DNA of 64,000 bases from Pseudodesulfovibrio sp. zrk46 (GTDB lineage Bacteria > Desulfobacterota > Desulfovibrionia > Desulfovibrionales > Desulfovibrionaceae): the NCBI RefSeq assembly GCF_012516435.1, contig NZ_CP051216.1:3833501-3897500 (forward strand). Reading direction: 5' to 3'. Positions 51,677 to 61,038 of this stretch are shown one piece after another. Within the stretch, counting starts at the first letter, position 1; each line of letters opens with the position of its first letter. The translations under genes and the position numbers were made by a program. Under the pieces are notes generated by a model that did not search any database, was not told the DNA's origin, and saw only the letters and a program-made list of their open reading frames with translations.

Positions 51677-52831
51677 ATGAAAAAAGCGATACTTTTCTTA
51701 CTGTTACTAACAATGACGGCGTGCGCATATGTGGACCCGACAATCAATGATTCCATCAAGGTCTACACTGACACAGCTGTCAGGAAGTCGTCACTCCAAG
51801 TGGCGGTGCACCCCAAGAGCAAACAATATCGCCCCTTGACTGCGTACTTCCATCCCTTTGTCATTCAGCAGCAGAACAGCGACTATTTCCAACTAAGCAA
51901 TGCATTTGCTGAGATCTTCAACAACGCCTGGTTGGAAGAACGTCTCTTCACCATTCAGGAATTCCAATCCGGCACTCCCTATCAGGGGCTGGATGCTGCT
52001 TTGGATAGAGCCCGCAGACGTGGCGCCGACCTGCTCATCTTGGGCTATGTCCCATATTTTTATGCTGGTCACACTGTAGATGACACGGCCATCACCATTA
52101 AACTCAACGTATATGCTGCTGGAAATGGCGCTCTGCTCTGGTCAATGGTCCAATCTGGACGCATTGAAAGCAAGAACCCTGATGACTACATCTACTTCAC
52201 CCATGAGCACCGTTTAAGCACTGCCCCGTTTACAAAAATCATACGAAGCATTGCAAAGGACATGGCTATCCCCCTCAAGGGTTGGCTCCCTGATCCGGAC
52301 AAGAAGTTTCAGTTTGCCAAATCAGCTCGAGACGTAGAGGCGAACCTTACCACACCCGAGGCAGCTATGACTGGCGCAGGTGAAAACGACGCCAAGAAGA
52401 TGCCAAGTGATAACGACCTTCCCTCAGATGATAAAATGCAGGACAAAGGCAATAAAGATTCAGATGAATCTGTCCGCCCAGATGTCAAAGGCGTGAATCT
52501 AGACATCCAGTTCGAGTTTAACAAGGCAAGCATTGATCCCAAGTCCTACGCTTTGGTGGACGCCGTCGGTGAAGCCCTTAACTCTCCGGAGCTCAAGGGT
52601 AAAAAAATCATTATTGCCGGACATGCAGATCAACGCGGAACAGATGCCTACAACCTAAAGCTCTCAAAAAATCGCGCTGATTCGGTCAAACAATATCTTG
52701 TCAATAAATGGGGTGTTGATCCGGCTCTTGTTGAGACAGTTGGATACGGAAAATCCCGCCCCCTGAACCAGGGTTCGACCGCAGAAGACATGCGTATGAA
52801 CCGCCGAGTAGAGCTGCGCCTGTCAGAGTAG
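51677..52831 (+). CDS. OmpA-domain lipoprotein
   Basis: A 384-residue outer-membrane-type lipoprotein. ATG 51677 begins MKKAILFLLLLTMTAC, with the lipobox Cys at residue 16; a GTG three codons earlier is less likely. The middle (about 30-200) contains a conserved-looking domain with LGYVPYFYAGHTVDDTAI and a charged Asp/Lys-rich linker. The last 115 residues are an OmpA peptidoglycan-binding domain: IQFEFNKASIDP, IAGHADQRGTDAYNLKLSKNRADSVKQYL, VGYGKSRPL and NRRVELRL. It probably tethers the outer membrane to the cell wall. Confidence 0.85.
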   Translation: MKKAILFLLLLTMTACAYVDPTINDSIKVYTDTAVRKSSLQVAVHPKSKQYRPLTAYFHPFVIQQQNSDYFQLSNAFAEIFNNAWLEERLFTIQEFQSGTPYQGLDAALDRARRRGADLLILGYVPYFYAGHTVDDTAITIKLNVYAAGNGALLWSMVQSGRIESKNPDDYIYFTHEHRLSTAPFTKIIRSIAKDMAIPLKGWLPDPDKKFQFAKSARDVEANLTTPEAAMTGAGENDAKKMPSDNDLPSDDKMQDKGNKDSDESVRPDVKGVNLDIQFEFNKASIDPKSYALVDAVGEALNSPELKGKKIIIAGHADQRGTDAYNLKLSKNRADSVKQYLVNKWGVDPALVETVGYGKSRPLNQGSTAEDMRMNRRVELRLSE

Positions 52832-52889
52832 GAAGACAGCAAAAGCTTGACTTTCTAATAATAATTATTACATCCCATCTCAGGGGTGA

Positions 52890-52925
52890 GACAAAAAGGG
52901 CCGCTCGAGGTCCTTTTTGTCCTTT
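52890..52925 (+). terminator. Terminator after the OmpA-lipoprotein gene
   Basis: GACAAAAAGG and CCTTTTTGTC pair around 12 bases (itself containing CTCGAG), followed by CTTTT. Confidence 0.7.
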
Positions 52926-52984
52926 TACACCGGGCAAGATGTGTGATACCCCAGACCTTCACTTTACCTGAGAGGTATTTTTAA

Positions 52985-54178
52985 ATGATTGGTATTTCCA
53001 AACTCTACTGCGGTGCCGTGGAGCCTTCCGACGCGCTTCGCTACAACCGCGAGTCCGGCCAACTGCCTTCCCACCTTTTGCAGTTCGCCAAAGATAAAAA
53101 GCCCGTTGTGGTCTGGAACATGACCCAGCGCTGCAACCTCAAATGTGTGCACTGCTACGCTCACGCCGTAGATCCCAGCGCTCACAAAGACCCTATTTCT
53201 AATGAGAAAGCCAAAGAGATCATCGATGACCTCGCCCAGTTCGGCGCACCGGTCATGCTCTTCTCCGGCGGCGAACCTCTGGTTCGTGAAGATCTGGTGG
53301 ACCTGGCCAAGTATGCCACTTCCAAGGGCATGCGCGCCGTTATCTCCACCAATGGAACCCTCATCACCAAAAAGAAGGCCAAGGAACTGAAAGAAGTTGG
53401 TCTCTCCTACGTCGGCATCTCCATTGACGGCGCAGAAGAAGTTCACGACAAGTTCCGTGCTGTTCCCGGTTCCTACAAGCAGGCTCTCAAGGGCGTTGAA
53501 AACTGTATGGCAGAAGGCCTGAAGGTCGGTCTTCGTTTCACCATCAACAAGCGTAACGCTCCTGAAATCCCGCACCTCTTCCGTCTCATCGAAGACATGG
53601 AAATCCCCCGCATCTGCTTCTACCACCTGGTTTACTCCGGTCGTGGTTCCGAGCTGATCAAGGAAGACCTGAACCACCAGGAAACCCGTCAGGTCGTCGA
53701 CCTGATCATGGACGAGACCAGGGCGCTCTTCGAGAAGGGCAAGCCCAAAGAAGTCCTGACTGTCGACAACCACGCTGACGGCCCCCACGTGTACCACCGT
53801 CTCCTCAAGGAAGACCCGGAACGCGCCAAGGAAGTGCTCGAACTCCTCAAGATGAACGAAGGCAACTCCACCGGTCGCGGCATCGGCTGCATCTCCTGGG
53901 ATGGTCAGGTTCACGCTGACCAGTTCATGCGCCACCATACCTTCGGCAACGTGCTGGAACGCCCGTTCTCCGAAATCTGGGTGGACGAGAACATTGAACT
54001 GCTGCACAAGCTCAAGGACAAGCGCCCCTACGTTAAGGGTCGCTGCGCCAAGTGCCGCTACCTCAACATCTGCGGTGGTAACTTCCGCGCCCGTGCCGAA
54101 GCATACTACGATGACTTCTGGGCACAGGATCCCGCCTGTTACCTCACCGACGAAGAAATCACCGGCGAACCGCTGTAA
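52985..54178 (+). CDS. ahbC: 12,18-didecarboxysiroheme deacetylase AhbC (radical SAM)
   Basis: A 397-residue radical SAM enzyme of the siroheme-dependent haem pathway. It begins MIGISKLYCGAVEPSDALRY, the usual AhbC N-terminus. Radical SAM cysteines are C50, C54 and C57 (RCNLKCVHCYAHA). LFSGGEPL and STNGTLI belong to the SAM fold. A C-terminal Cys cluster (RCAKCRYLNICGG, DPACYL) would hold an auxiliary Fe-S centre. It removes acetate groups from didecarboxysiroheme to give Fe-coproporphyrin. AGAGG lies upstream. Confidence 0.92.
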   Translation: MIGISKLYCGAVEPSDALRYNRESGQLPSHLLQFAKDKKPVVVWNMTQRCNLKCVHCYAHAVDPSAHKDPISNEKAKEIIDDLAQFGAPVMLFSGGEPLVREDLVDLAKYATSKGMRAVISTNGTLITKKKAKELKEVGLSYVGISIDGAEEVHDKFRAVPGSYKQALKGVENCMAEGLKVGLRFTINKRNAPEIPHLFRLIEDMEIPRICFYHLVYSGRGSELIKEDLNHQETRQVVDLIMDETRALFEKGKPKEVLTVDNHADGPHVYHRLLKEDPERAKEVLELLKMNEGNSTGRGIGCISWDGQVHADQFMRHHTFGNVLERPFSEIWVDENIELLHKLKDKRPYVKGRCAKCRYLNICGGNFRARAEAYYDDFWAQDPACYLTDEEITGEPL

Positions 54179-54196
54179 GCGAGGTTCGTCTCAGGC

Positions 54197-54235
54197 GGCC
54201 GGGGGGAGGGAGTTGATCCCCCCTTTCCTCCGGCC
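54197..54235 (+). other. GC-rich hairpin between ahbC and hemB
   Basis: GGCCGG and CCGGCC form the outer stem, with inner G-run/C-run pairing. No T-run follows directly, so it may be a weak terminator or a processing signal. The rest of the 200-base gap holds no gene that I can see. Confidence 0.4.
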
Positions 54236-54378
54236 TCCCTATCCCTCCTCTTTTCCCAGACTTTTGTCGGCGCGGCGCGCGCGATTTATCTGTTGAGAAA
54301 GTCCGTGCACTTGATTGGCGATTCTAGCGAAATCGGGTACAGGGATTTCTCAGAGATTAACGCTATCCAGGAGTTAGT

Positions 54379-55362
54379 ATGATTCCTTCCGATTTTTTCC
54401 GCGGCCGTCGACTCCGCACCAGCCTCACCATGCGTGAACTGGTTCGCGAGAACGAGGTCACGGCCAGTGACTTGATAATGCCCTATTTCGTGGTGGAGAC
54501 CGAAGACGAAAACTTCATGAAAGAAATCGTCTCCATGCCCGGCCAGTATCAGCTCTCTCTCAAGCAGCTTGAGAAGAAGGTTGGTGAAGCCGTCGCCAAC
54601 GGTCTCAAATCCTGCATCCTCTTCGGAATCCCCGCCGAAAAGGACGAAGTAGGTTCTGGTGCCTATGATGACAACGGCATTGTCCAGAAGGCCATTCGCC
54701 TTCTCAAGGACCGCTGGCCCGAGCTCATCGTCTGCGCCGACACCTGCCTTTGCGAATTCACCTCCCACGGCCATTGCGGCATCGTGAAGAATGAGTTCGT
54801 GCAGAACGACCCCACCCTGAACCTGCTGGCCAAGACTGCAGTTTCTCAGGCCCGCGCAGGCGCTGATATCATCGCACCTTCCGATATGATGGACGGCCGT
54901 GTTGCCGCCATTCGCGAAGCACTTGACGAAGCAGGCTTCATCAACACCCCGATCATGTCCTATGCGGTCAAATACGCTTCCGCATTTTACGGCCCGTTCC
55001 GTGATGCTGCTGAATCTGCACCGCAGTTCGGTGACCGCAAGACATATCAGATGGACCCGGCCAACGGCCGTGAAGCCATGCGCGAAGCTGTGGCCGACCT
55101 TGAAGAGGGTGCCGACATCCTTATGGTTAAGCCCGGCATGCCCTACCTCGACATCATCCGTCAGGTACGCGACAACTTTGATACTCCCGTGGCGGCCTAC
55201 CAGGTCAGCGGTGAGTACTCGATGATCAAGGCCGCAGCACTGAATGGCTGGATCGACGAGATGAACGTGATTATGGAATCTCTGGTCGCCTTCAAGCGTG
55301 CCGGAGCAGACCTGATTCTCACTTACTTCACTGAAGACGTTTTGAAAGCCCTGAAAAAATAA
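54379..55362 (+). CDS. hemB: Delta-aminolevulinic acid dehydratase (porphobilinogen synthase)
   Basis: A 327-residue enzyme condensing two ALA to porphobilinogen, the first common tetrapyrrole step. The zinc-type cysteines C123, C125 and C133 are in [13 protein letters not shown]. The Schiff-base lysines lie in [19 protein letters not shown] and [11 protein letters not shown], with YQVSGEYSM near the C-terminus. CCAGGAG precedes the ATG. It feeds porphyrin precursors toward siroheme and haem. Confidence 0.96.
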   Translation: MIPSDFFRGRRLRTSLTMRELVRENEVTASDLIMPYFVVETEDENFMKEIVSMPGQYQLSLKQLEKKVGEAVANGLKSCILFGIPAEKDEVGSGAYDDNGIVQKAIRLLKDRWPELIVCADTCLCEFTSHGHCGIVKNEFVQNDPTLNLLAKTAVSQARAGADIIAPSDMMDGRVAAIREALDEAGFINTPIMSYAVKYASAFYGPFRDAAESAPQFGDRKTYQMDPANGREAMREAVADLEEGADILMVKPGMPYLDIIRQVRDNFDTPVAAYQVSGEYSMIKAAALNGWIDEMNVIMESLVAFKRAGADLILTYFTEDVLKALKK

Positions 55363-55373
55363 GGGAATATATT

Positions 55374-56588
55374 ATGAGCGAACATAAAGGACATCCCGGA
55401 GGCATGGGCGGTTGCCCTCCTGAAGGCCATCCCGGCGGCCACCCCGGCGGGCATCCTCACGGTAAAGGCGGCCACCCCGGCGGCGCACATCCCGGTGCAG
55501 AGACTGCACCCAAACGTTTCCTTGATGATGGCGTCACCCCGATCTGCCGACTCATCGCGTGGGAAGTAACCCGTTCCTGCAACCTTGCCTGCAAGCACTG
55601 CCGCGCAGAGGCACACCCGGAACCGTACGAAGGCGAACTGTCCACCGAAGAGGCAAAAGCTCTCATCGATACATTCCCGGATGTAGGTTCCCCCATCATC
55701 ATTTTCACCGGTGGCGAACCCATGATGCGCCACGACGTGTATGAACTCATTGCCTATGCCAAAGGCAAGGGCATGCGTTGTGTCATGGCTCCCAACGGCA
55801 CGCTGATCACCCCTGAGACAGCCGCCAAGATGAAAGAAGCTGGCATTGAACGTTGCTCCATCTCCATCGACGCCCCTGAAGCTATCCAGCACGATGAGTT
55901 CCGTGGCGAAGTGGGCGCTTTCGATGCAGCCATGCGCGGCATCCAGTATCTGAAAGATGTTGGCATCGAATTCCAGATCAACACCACCGTCACCAAGAAC
56001 AACCTCCATCTCTTCAAAGACATTTTCAATCTGTGCGAAGAGATCGGCGCTTCCGCCTGGCACATCTTCCTGCTCGTGCCCACCGGCCGTGCTGTGGAGC
56101 TTGGCACCGAAGTCATCACAGCCGAAGAGTATGAAGACGTACTCAACTGGTTCTACGACTTCCGCAAGACCACTGACATGCAGCTCAAGGCTACCTGTGC
56201 TCCGCACTACCACCGCATCCTGCGCCAGCGCGCCAAGGAAGAAGGTACTCCGGTCAACTTCGAGAACTTCGGCCTGGACGCCGTGTCTCGCGGTTGTCTC
56301 GGCGGCATCGGCTTCTGCTTCATCTCGCACCGTGGTCAGGTGCAGCCATGCGGCTATCTGGAGCTCGACTGTGGACAGGTTCGCGAGACCCCGTTCCCGG
56401 AAATCTGGAAGCAGTCCCAGCAATTCCTGAACCTGCGCAACCCCGACGTTTATGACGGCAAGTGCGGACACTGTGAATACGAGAAGGTATGCGGCGGCTG
56501 CCGTGCCCGCGCCCAGACCATGAAGGGCCACTACCTGAAAGAGGAACCGCTCTGCTCCTACACCCCGAAAAAGCAGCCCAAGAAATAA
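55374..56588 (+). CDS. ahbD: Heme b synthase AhbD (radical SAM) with His/Gly-rich N-terminal extension
   Basis: A 404-residue radical SAM enzyme that converts the two propionates of Fe-coproporphyrin to vinyl groups, giving haem b. Radical SAM Cys are C69, C73 and C76 (RSCNLACKHCRAEA), after PICRLIAWEVT. FTGGEPMMR follows, with a C-terminal auxiliary cluster (KCGHCEYEKVCGGCRARA). The first roughly 45 residues are a low-complexity segment with five HPGG-type units, eight His and one Cys (C14). It looks like a metal or haem-binding extension. It lies 11 bases after hemB. Confidence 0.92.
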   Translation: MSEHKGHPGGMGGCPPEGHPGGHPGGHPHGKGGHPGGAHPGAETAPKRFLDDGVTPICRLIAWEVTRSCNLACKHCRAEAHPEPYEGELSTEEAKALIDTFPDVGSPIIIFTGGEPMMRHDVYELIAYAKGKGMRCVMAPNGTLITPETAAKMKEAGIERCSISIDAPEAIQHDEFRGEVGAFDAAMRGIQYLKDVGIEFQINTTVTKNNLHLFKDIFNLCEEIGASAWHIFLLVPTGRAVELGTEVITAEEYEDVLNWFYDFRKTTDMQLKATCAPHYHRILRQRAKEEGTPVNFENFGLDAVSRGCLGGIGFCFISHRGQVQPCGYLELDCGQVRETPFPEIWKQSQQFLNLRNPDVYDGKCGHCEYEKVCGGCRARAQTMKGHYLKEEPLCSYTPKKQPKK

Positions 56589-56590
56589 TT

Positions 56591-57040
56591 ATGGATAATT
56601 ACGACAAGCAAATTCTTGATATCATCCAGTCCCACTTCCCGCTGGTTTCCCGTCCTTACGAAGAAGTCGGCAAACAAGTCGGGCTTCCCGAAGCAGAAGT
56701 GCTGGAACGTGTTCGCGACCTGAAAAAGGCAGGCGTCATCCGCCGCATGGGAGCGAACTTCACCTCCAAGGCTCTGGGCTGGCAGTCCACTCTGTGCGCA
56801 GCCTCGTGCCCGGAGGACAAGCTTGAAGAATTCGTTGCCGAAGTGAACAAACACGACGGCGTGACGCACAACTATCTGCGTGAGAATGAGTTCAACGTCT
56901 GGTTCGCCCTGATCGCTCCGGATATGGATGCTGTCGAAGCAATTCTGGCCTCCATCACCGAAGCCACTGGCGTCAAGGTGCTGAACTTGCCCGCGGACAA
57001 GATGTTCAAGATCAAAGTCGACTTCAAGATGGACAAATAG
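56591..57040 (+). CDS. Siroheme decarboxylase subunit (AhbA/AhbB, Lrp/AsnC-like)
   Basis: A 149-residue protein starting at ATG 56591, two bases after ahbD. It has an AsnC-type winged helix-turn-helix (VSRPYEEVGKQVGLPEAEVLERVRDLKKAGVIRRMGANF) and a ferredoxin-like C-terminal domain. GVTHNYLRENEFNVWF is the heme-site region with its His. AhbA and AhbB form the heterodimer that decarboxylates siroheme to 12,18-didecarboxysiroheme, the substrate of AhbC. Only one of the two is in this cluster; from sequence alone I cannot say which. Confidence 0.85.
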   Translation: MDNYDKQILDIIQSHFPLVSRPYEEVGKQVGLPEAEVLERVRDLKKAGVIRRMGANFTSKALGWQSTLCAASCPEDKLEEFVAEVNKHDGVTHNYLRENEFNVWFALIAPDMDAVEAILASITEATGVKVLNLPADKMFKIKVDFKMDK

Positions 57041-57064
57041 CGGAAAGGAAAGCTAGGAGAGACC

Positions 57065-57391
57065 ATGGACAAACTTATCAAGGCTCTACTCCTAGGTACC
57101 GCTGCTGGCATTGTGGATGGCATTCCCCTGTTACTGCAAGGATTGTCATGGCAAGCCAACCTTGCGTCATTCCTGCACTGGTTGGGATTGGGGATCATCA
57201 TCACCTATGCCCGCCTGCCCATGGATGGATGGCTTTCAGGACTGATCCTAGCACTGCTGACCGGGATACCGTTCGCCATCATGACAACGGCCACCGACAT
57301 GGCAGCGTTTGTCCCGATATTAGCATCATCTGCAATACTCGGCACTGTTCTGGGATTCATGTCCGAACGCTTGATTCGAAATCAAAAATAA
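57065..57391 (+). CDS. Hypothetical small membrane protein
   Basis: A 108-residue protein with three to four hydrophobic helices (LLLGTAAGIVDGIPLLL, LASFLHWLGLGIIITYA, WLSGLILALLTGIPFAI, FVPILASSAILGTVLG). AGGAGAGACC precedes the ATG. It is 24 bases after the siroheme decarboxylase gene and ends at a strong terminator, so it belongs to the haem operon. No family recognised; a link to haem is only by location. Confidence 0.65.
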   Translation: MDKLIKALLLGTAAGIVDGIPLLLQGLSWQANLASFLHWLGLGIIITYARLPMDGWLSGLILALLTGIPFAIMTTATDMAAFVPILASSAILGTVLGFMSERLIRNQK

Positions 57392-57393
57392 AA

Positions 57394-57428
57394 AACTCCC
57401 GCCAACCTGATTGGCGGGAGTTTTTTTT
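57394..57428. terminator. Bidirectional terminator
   Basis: AACTCCCGCCAA and TTGGCGGGAGTT enclose five bases, with T-tracts in both directions. It ends the haem operon (plus) and the binding-protein gene (minus). Confidence 0.92.
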
Positions 57429-57434
57429 TAATAC

Positions 57435-58253
57435 TTATCTGGGTTGCTGAAGTGGAATTGGACCATCCTTCAAATATTTTTGAAGAGCACAGGGCTTCTT
57501 TTTAGCACCACAATCAGCCTTTATCGCATCCAGTGCAGCTTGTGCCTTATTGATGAACGCATCATCAGTCTCTTTGTTGAAAGCAGCATAGAGTTGCAGT
57601 TTTTTCATCACATGCACCATTTCATAATCACTCTGGTCCATGTTCAGTTTTGCCAACCAATCAGGGGCAGCCGTATCAGCTTGTGTGATCAAATCAACCC
57701 GGCCTTGAGCGAGCATTTTAAACTGAGCAGTATCACTTGGAAGCAGTGTAAGCTTGGAGTGAGGAATTTCGTATACATCTTCAAGAATCTGCATGGGGCC
57801 GCTATTGCGCACCACACCTATACGGTATGCTGCAACTTCACTATTATTCGTTATCTCAATCCGAGGTTCTTTTTTCCCTAACAGACCTAGATTCAATTCA
57901 GCTATCGGCCCAACCCACTTATACTTATCCTCGCGCTGTGGCGTTCTGGCCATACAAAAAACCATTGAGTCAGGCGTATGCTCCACCTCATAGACAGCAC
58001 GAGCCCAACTGATGTTCTTGACCTGACTACGATCAATGGGGCGCCCAGCCATTTGCATGACATTTACCATCAAATCCACGGCAGCTCCGGTGACCTCACC
58101 ATTGTGAGCGACCATGGTAAAAGGAGCCACTCGCCCAACATAGACGGTAAACTCAGCAGCATTCACACCACCAATCATAAAGAAAACGACTGCAATAGAG
58201 AGACACAGCAGTCGAAATCCATCAATTAAACGAAATTTATCCCTTACTTCCAT
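57435..58253 (-). CDS. Orphan periplasmic solute-binding protein (SBP_bac_3-like)
   Basis: About 272 residues from ATG 58253 (MEVRDKFRLIDGF). A longer frame opens at 58310 but adds a basic segment unlike a signal peptide, and neither start has a clear Shine-Dalgarno. The signal peptide is FRLLCLSIAVVFFMIGG, cut near VNAAEF. Motifs shared with the 10055-10828 protein are APFTM/MPPFSI, KWVGPIA and AFINKA/M. An internal GAKKKPC gives a Cys pair near the C-terminus. No permease or ATPase is adjacent. Confidence 0.8.
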   Translation of the reverse strand: MEVRDKFRLIDGFRLLCLSIAVVFFMIGGVNAAEFTVYVGRVAPFTMVAHNGEVTGAAVDLMVNVMQMAGRPIDRSQVKNISWARAVYEVEHTPDSMVFCMARTPQREDKYKWVGPIAELNLGLLGKKEPRIEITNNSEVAAYRIGVVRNSGPMQILEDVYEIPHSKLTLLPSDTAQFKMLAQGRVDLITQADTAAPDWLAKLNMDQSDYEMVHVMKKLQLYAAFNKETDDAFINKAQAALDAIKADCGAKKKPCALQKYLKDGPIPLQQPR

Positions 58254-58389
58254 GATCTGTACAATACACTTTACTTCCCCACTTGCAACCACCTTGTTTT
58301 TCCCACTCAAACGAAACCTGTAAACTTGCGCACCGCGCCGGTCTCAGATACACCTCTTGCAGCAATCAACTCACACGTGGAGCAATACA

Positions 58390-59040
58390 ATGATACTTTC
58401 CCCCTCCATGCTTTCCTCGGATTTCGCCAATATGGAAACCGAGCTGAAGGCTCTGGAAGCTGCGGGCCTCGAGTGGGTCCACCTTGACGTCATGGACGGC
58501 TCGTTCGTCCCCAACATCACTTTTGGTCCGCCCATCATCAAGGCCATGCGCAAGAAGTCCAATCTTTTCTTCGACTGCCACCTGATGATCAAGGATCCGG
58601 GTCGCTACATTGAGGAATTCGCCAACGCAGGTGCAGACCTCATCTGCGTTCATGCCGAAACCAGCGACCACCTGGAGCGAGTTTGTGCCCAGATCGCTGC
58701 CACCGGCGCCAAACCTGCCGTAGCCCTGAATCCACACACTCCGCTGGAGACAATCAAGTACCTGATTCCTCAGCTCTACATGGTCCTCATCATGTCCGTG
58801 AACCCCGGTTTCGGTGGCCAGAAGTTCATCCCCTTCTGTCTGGACAAGGTGCGCGAACTCAAGCAGATGATCACTGAGGCCGGTTCCGACACCCTCATTC
58901 AAATCGACGGCGGTGTCACTGCTGAAAATGCCAAGGAACTGACCGATGCCGGTGTTGACGTACTCGTCTCCGGTTCTGCCTTTTTCGGCTTCCCGCCCTA
59001 CGAAGAACGCCACAAGGTATTCCAGGACGCCTGCAAGTAG
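58390..59040 (+). CDS. rpe: Ribulose-phosphate 3-epimerase
   Basis: A 216-residue TIM-barrel enzyme of the pentose phosphate pathway, interconverting ribulose and xylulose 5-phosphate. The start (MILSPSMLSSDFANME) has GGAG about eight bases before it. Motifs: HLDVMDGSFVPNITFG with the metal-binding His/Asp, DCHLMIKDP, MSVNPGFGGQKFIP, and IQIDGGVTAENA. Confidence 0.95.
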   Translation: MILSPSMLSSDFANMETELKALEAAGLEWVHLDVMDGSFVPNITFGPPIIKAMRKKSNLFFDCHLMIKDPGRYIEEFANAGADLICVHAETSDHLERVCAQIAATGAKPAVALNPHTPLETIKYLIPQLYMVLIMSVNPGFGGQKFIPFCLDKVRELKQMITEAGSDTLIQIDGGVTAENAKELTDAGVDVLVSGSAFFGFPPYEERHKVFQDACK

Positions 59041-59103
59041 CACCGAATACAACGGAATTATCCGGGGGCTGTAGCAACAGCCCCCTTTTCTTTGAGGACA
59101 ATC

Positions 59104-61035
59104 ATGGCTGTAGTTTCCCTGCGCGACGTATCCATCAACTTCACCGGCACTATCCTGCTGGATAAAGTGTCCATGCAAATCGAACCGGGTGAGCGGGTCT
59201 GCCTGCTCGGCCGTAACGGTGAAGGTAAATCCACTCTACTCGGCATTATTCAGGGTACCACTGTTCCGGACAATGGTGCCGTAGATTACGCAAAGGGCTC
59301 CCGCGTGGCCATGCTGCCTCAGGATGTTCCGCAAGACCTTGGCGGCTTGGTATACGATGTGGTAGCGCAGGGCCTCGGCAAGATCGGCGAACACCTGTCC
59401 GCATATCACCACGCCTCGCGCTCCCTGACAGATGCCATTGATAATCACGACAAACACGTGGCAGCAATGGAACGAGCACAGCATGCTCTGGAAGATGCAG
59501 GCGGATGGCACCATCACCAGACAATCGAGGCTGTCCTCTCTCACCTCAAGCTGGACGGTGACGAAGAATTCGACACTCTCTCCGGTGGAACAAAGCGCCG
59601 CGCCCTGCTCGCTCGTGCTCTGGTTTCCGGGCCAGACCTGCTCATTCTCGATGAACCTACCAACCACTTGGACATCGAATCCATCACATGGCTGGAAGAT
59701 TTCTTGCTGCGCCAGAACACTGCGCTGCTCTTCGTCACCCACGACCGCGCTTTTCTGAGGCGCATAGCTACACGCATCGTGGAGTTGGACCGTGGCAACC
59801 TTTATAGCTGGGACTGCGACTACGAGACCTACCTCAAACGAAAGGAAGCCGACCTCGAAGCCGAGGCCAAGCAGAACCACAACTTCGACCGTAAGCTGGC
59901 CGAAGAGGAAACGTGGATTCGTCAGGGGATCAAGGCACGCCGCACCCGTAACATGGGCCGTGTCCGCGACCTGATCAAGATGCGCGATGAACGCAAGGCG
60001 CGTCGAGAACGCACCGGATCGGTCAAGATGGTCATCCAGGAAGCCGACCGCACCGGCAAGCTGGTTGTCGAAGCCAAGGACATTTGTCACGGCTACGACG
60101 ACAAAGTGCTCATTGGGGACTTTTCCACTGCCATTATGCGCGGTGACAAAGTTGGTCTGATCGGCCCCAATGGTGCGGGCAAAACCACCCTGCTCAATAT
60201 CTTGCTGGGAGAACTCAAACCCCAGACCGGCTCCATCCGCCACGGCGTGAACCTGCAGATCAGCTACTTTGACCAGCTTCGCGAACAGCTTGATGAGAGC
60301 AAGTCTGCCCGCTACAATGTAGCCGACGGCAATGACTTCGTGGACATTAACGGCCATCGACGCCACGTCATGAGCCATCTCAAGAATTTCCTGTTCACAC
60401 CGGACCGCGCCAAGGTCCCAGTTTCTGTTCTTTCTGGTGGTGAGCGAAATCGCCTGCTTCTGGCCCGTCTTTTCACCCGCCCTTCCAATGTGCTGGTTCT
60501 TGACGAACCGACCAACGATCTGGATGCCGAGACTCTCGACCTGCTGGAGGAGTTGCTCATGGACTACCCGGGCACCCTGCTTCTGGTCAGCCATGATCGT
60601 GCCTTCCTCAACAACGTGGTCACCTCCAGCATAGCCTTTGAAGGCGATGGACAAGTTGCCGAATACGTAGGCGGTTACGACGACTGGCTTCGTCAGCGTC
60701 CTGAACGTAAACCTGAGCCAGTGAAGGCCTGCAAGCCCAAGGTTGAACCCACGCCCGACGCAAAACCCAAGAAGAAAAAGCTCTCCTACAAAGAAAAGTA
60801 CGAATTGGAACAGAAGCGCGAACAGTTAAAAACCATGCCCGCGCTCATTGAGAAGCTGGAAACTGAGCTTGAAGCTCTCCATACGAAGATGGCTGATCCC
60901 AATTATTTCAAGCACTCAGCAGACGAAATGGCTTCAGACCAGAACCGTCTGGAAACTCTTGAAAAAGAACTCGAAAGTGCATATGAGACTTGGGAAGAAC
61001 TTGAAGCCGCCCTTGAAGGCGTAGAACTGGACTAA
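59104..61035 (+). CDS. uup: ABC-F family ATPase, Uup type
   Basis: A 643-residue soluble protein with two ABC cassettes and no membrane domain. Cassette 1: GRNGEGKST, LSGGTKRRALLARAL, LLILDEPTNHLD. Cassette 2: GPNGAGKTT, LSGGERNRLLLARLF, VLVLDEPTNDLD. The interdomain linker contains basic RKLAEEETWIRQGIKARRTRN. The last roughly 90 residues are a Lys-rich linker and coiled coil (KLETELEALHTKMADPNYFK), the Uup C-terminal domain. ABC-F proteins act on the ribosome. Start chosen at MAVVSLRDVS, with GAGG seven bases before it. Confidence 0.9.
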   Translation: MAVVSLRDVSINFTGTILLDKVSMQIEPGERVCLLGRNGEGKSTLLGIIQGTTVPDNGAVDYAKGSRVAMLPQDVPQDLGGLVYDVVAQGLGKIGEHLSAYHHASRSLTDAIDNHDKHVAAMERAQHALEDAGGWHHHQTIEAVLSHLKLDGDEEFDTLSGGTKRRALLARALVSGPDLLILDEPTNHLDIESITWLEDFLLRQNTALLFVTHDRAFLRRIATRIVELDRGNLYSWDCDYETYLKRKEADLEAEAKQNHNFDRKLAEEETWIRQGIKARRTRNMGRVRDLIKMRDERKARRERTGSVKMVIQEADRTGKLVVEAKDICHGYDDKVLIGDFSTAIMRGDKVGLIGPNGAGKTTLLNILLGELKPQTGSIRHGVNLQISYFDQLREQLDESKSARYNVADGNDFVDINGHRRHVMSHLKNFLFTPDRAKVPVSVLSGGERNRLLLARLFTRPSNVLVLDEPTNDLDAETLDLLEELLMDYPGTLLLVSHDRAFLNNVVTSSIAFEGDGQVAEYVGGYDDWLRQRPERKPEPVKACKPKVEPTPDAKPKKKKLSYKEKYELEQKREQLKTMPALIEKLETELEALHTKMADPNYFKHSADEMASDQNRLETLEKELESAYETWEELEAALEGVELD

Positions 61036-61038
61036 ATC

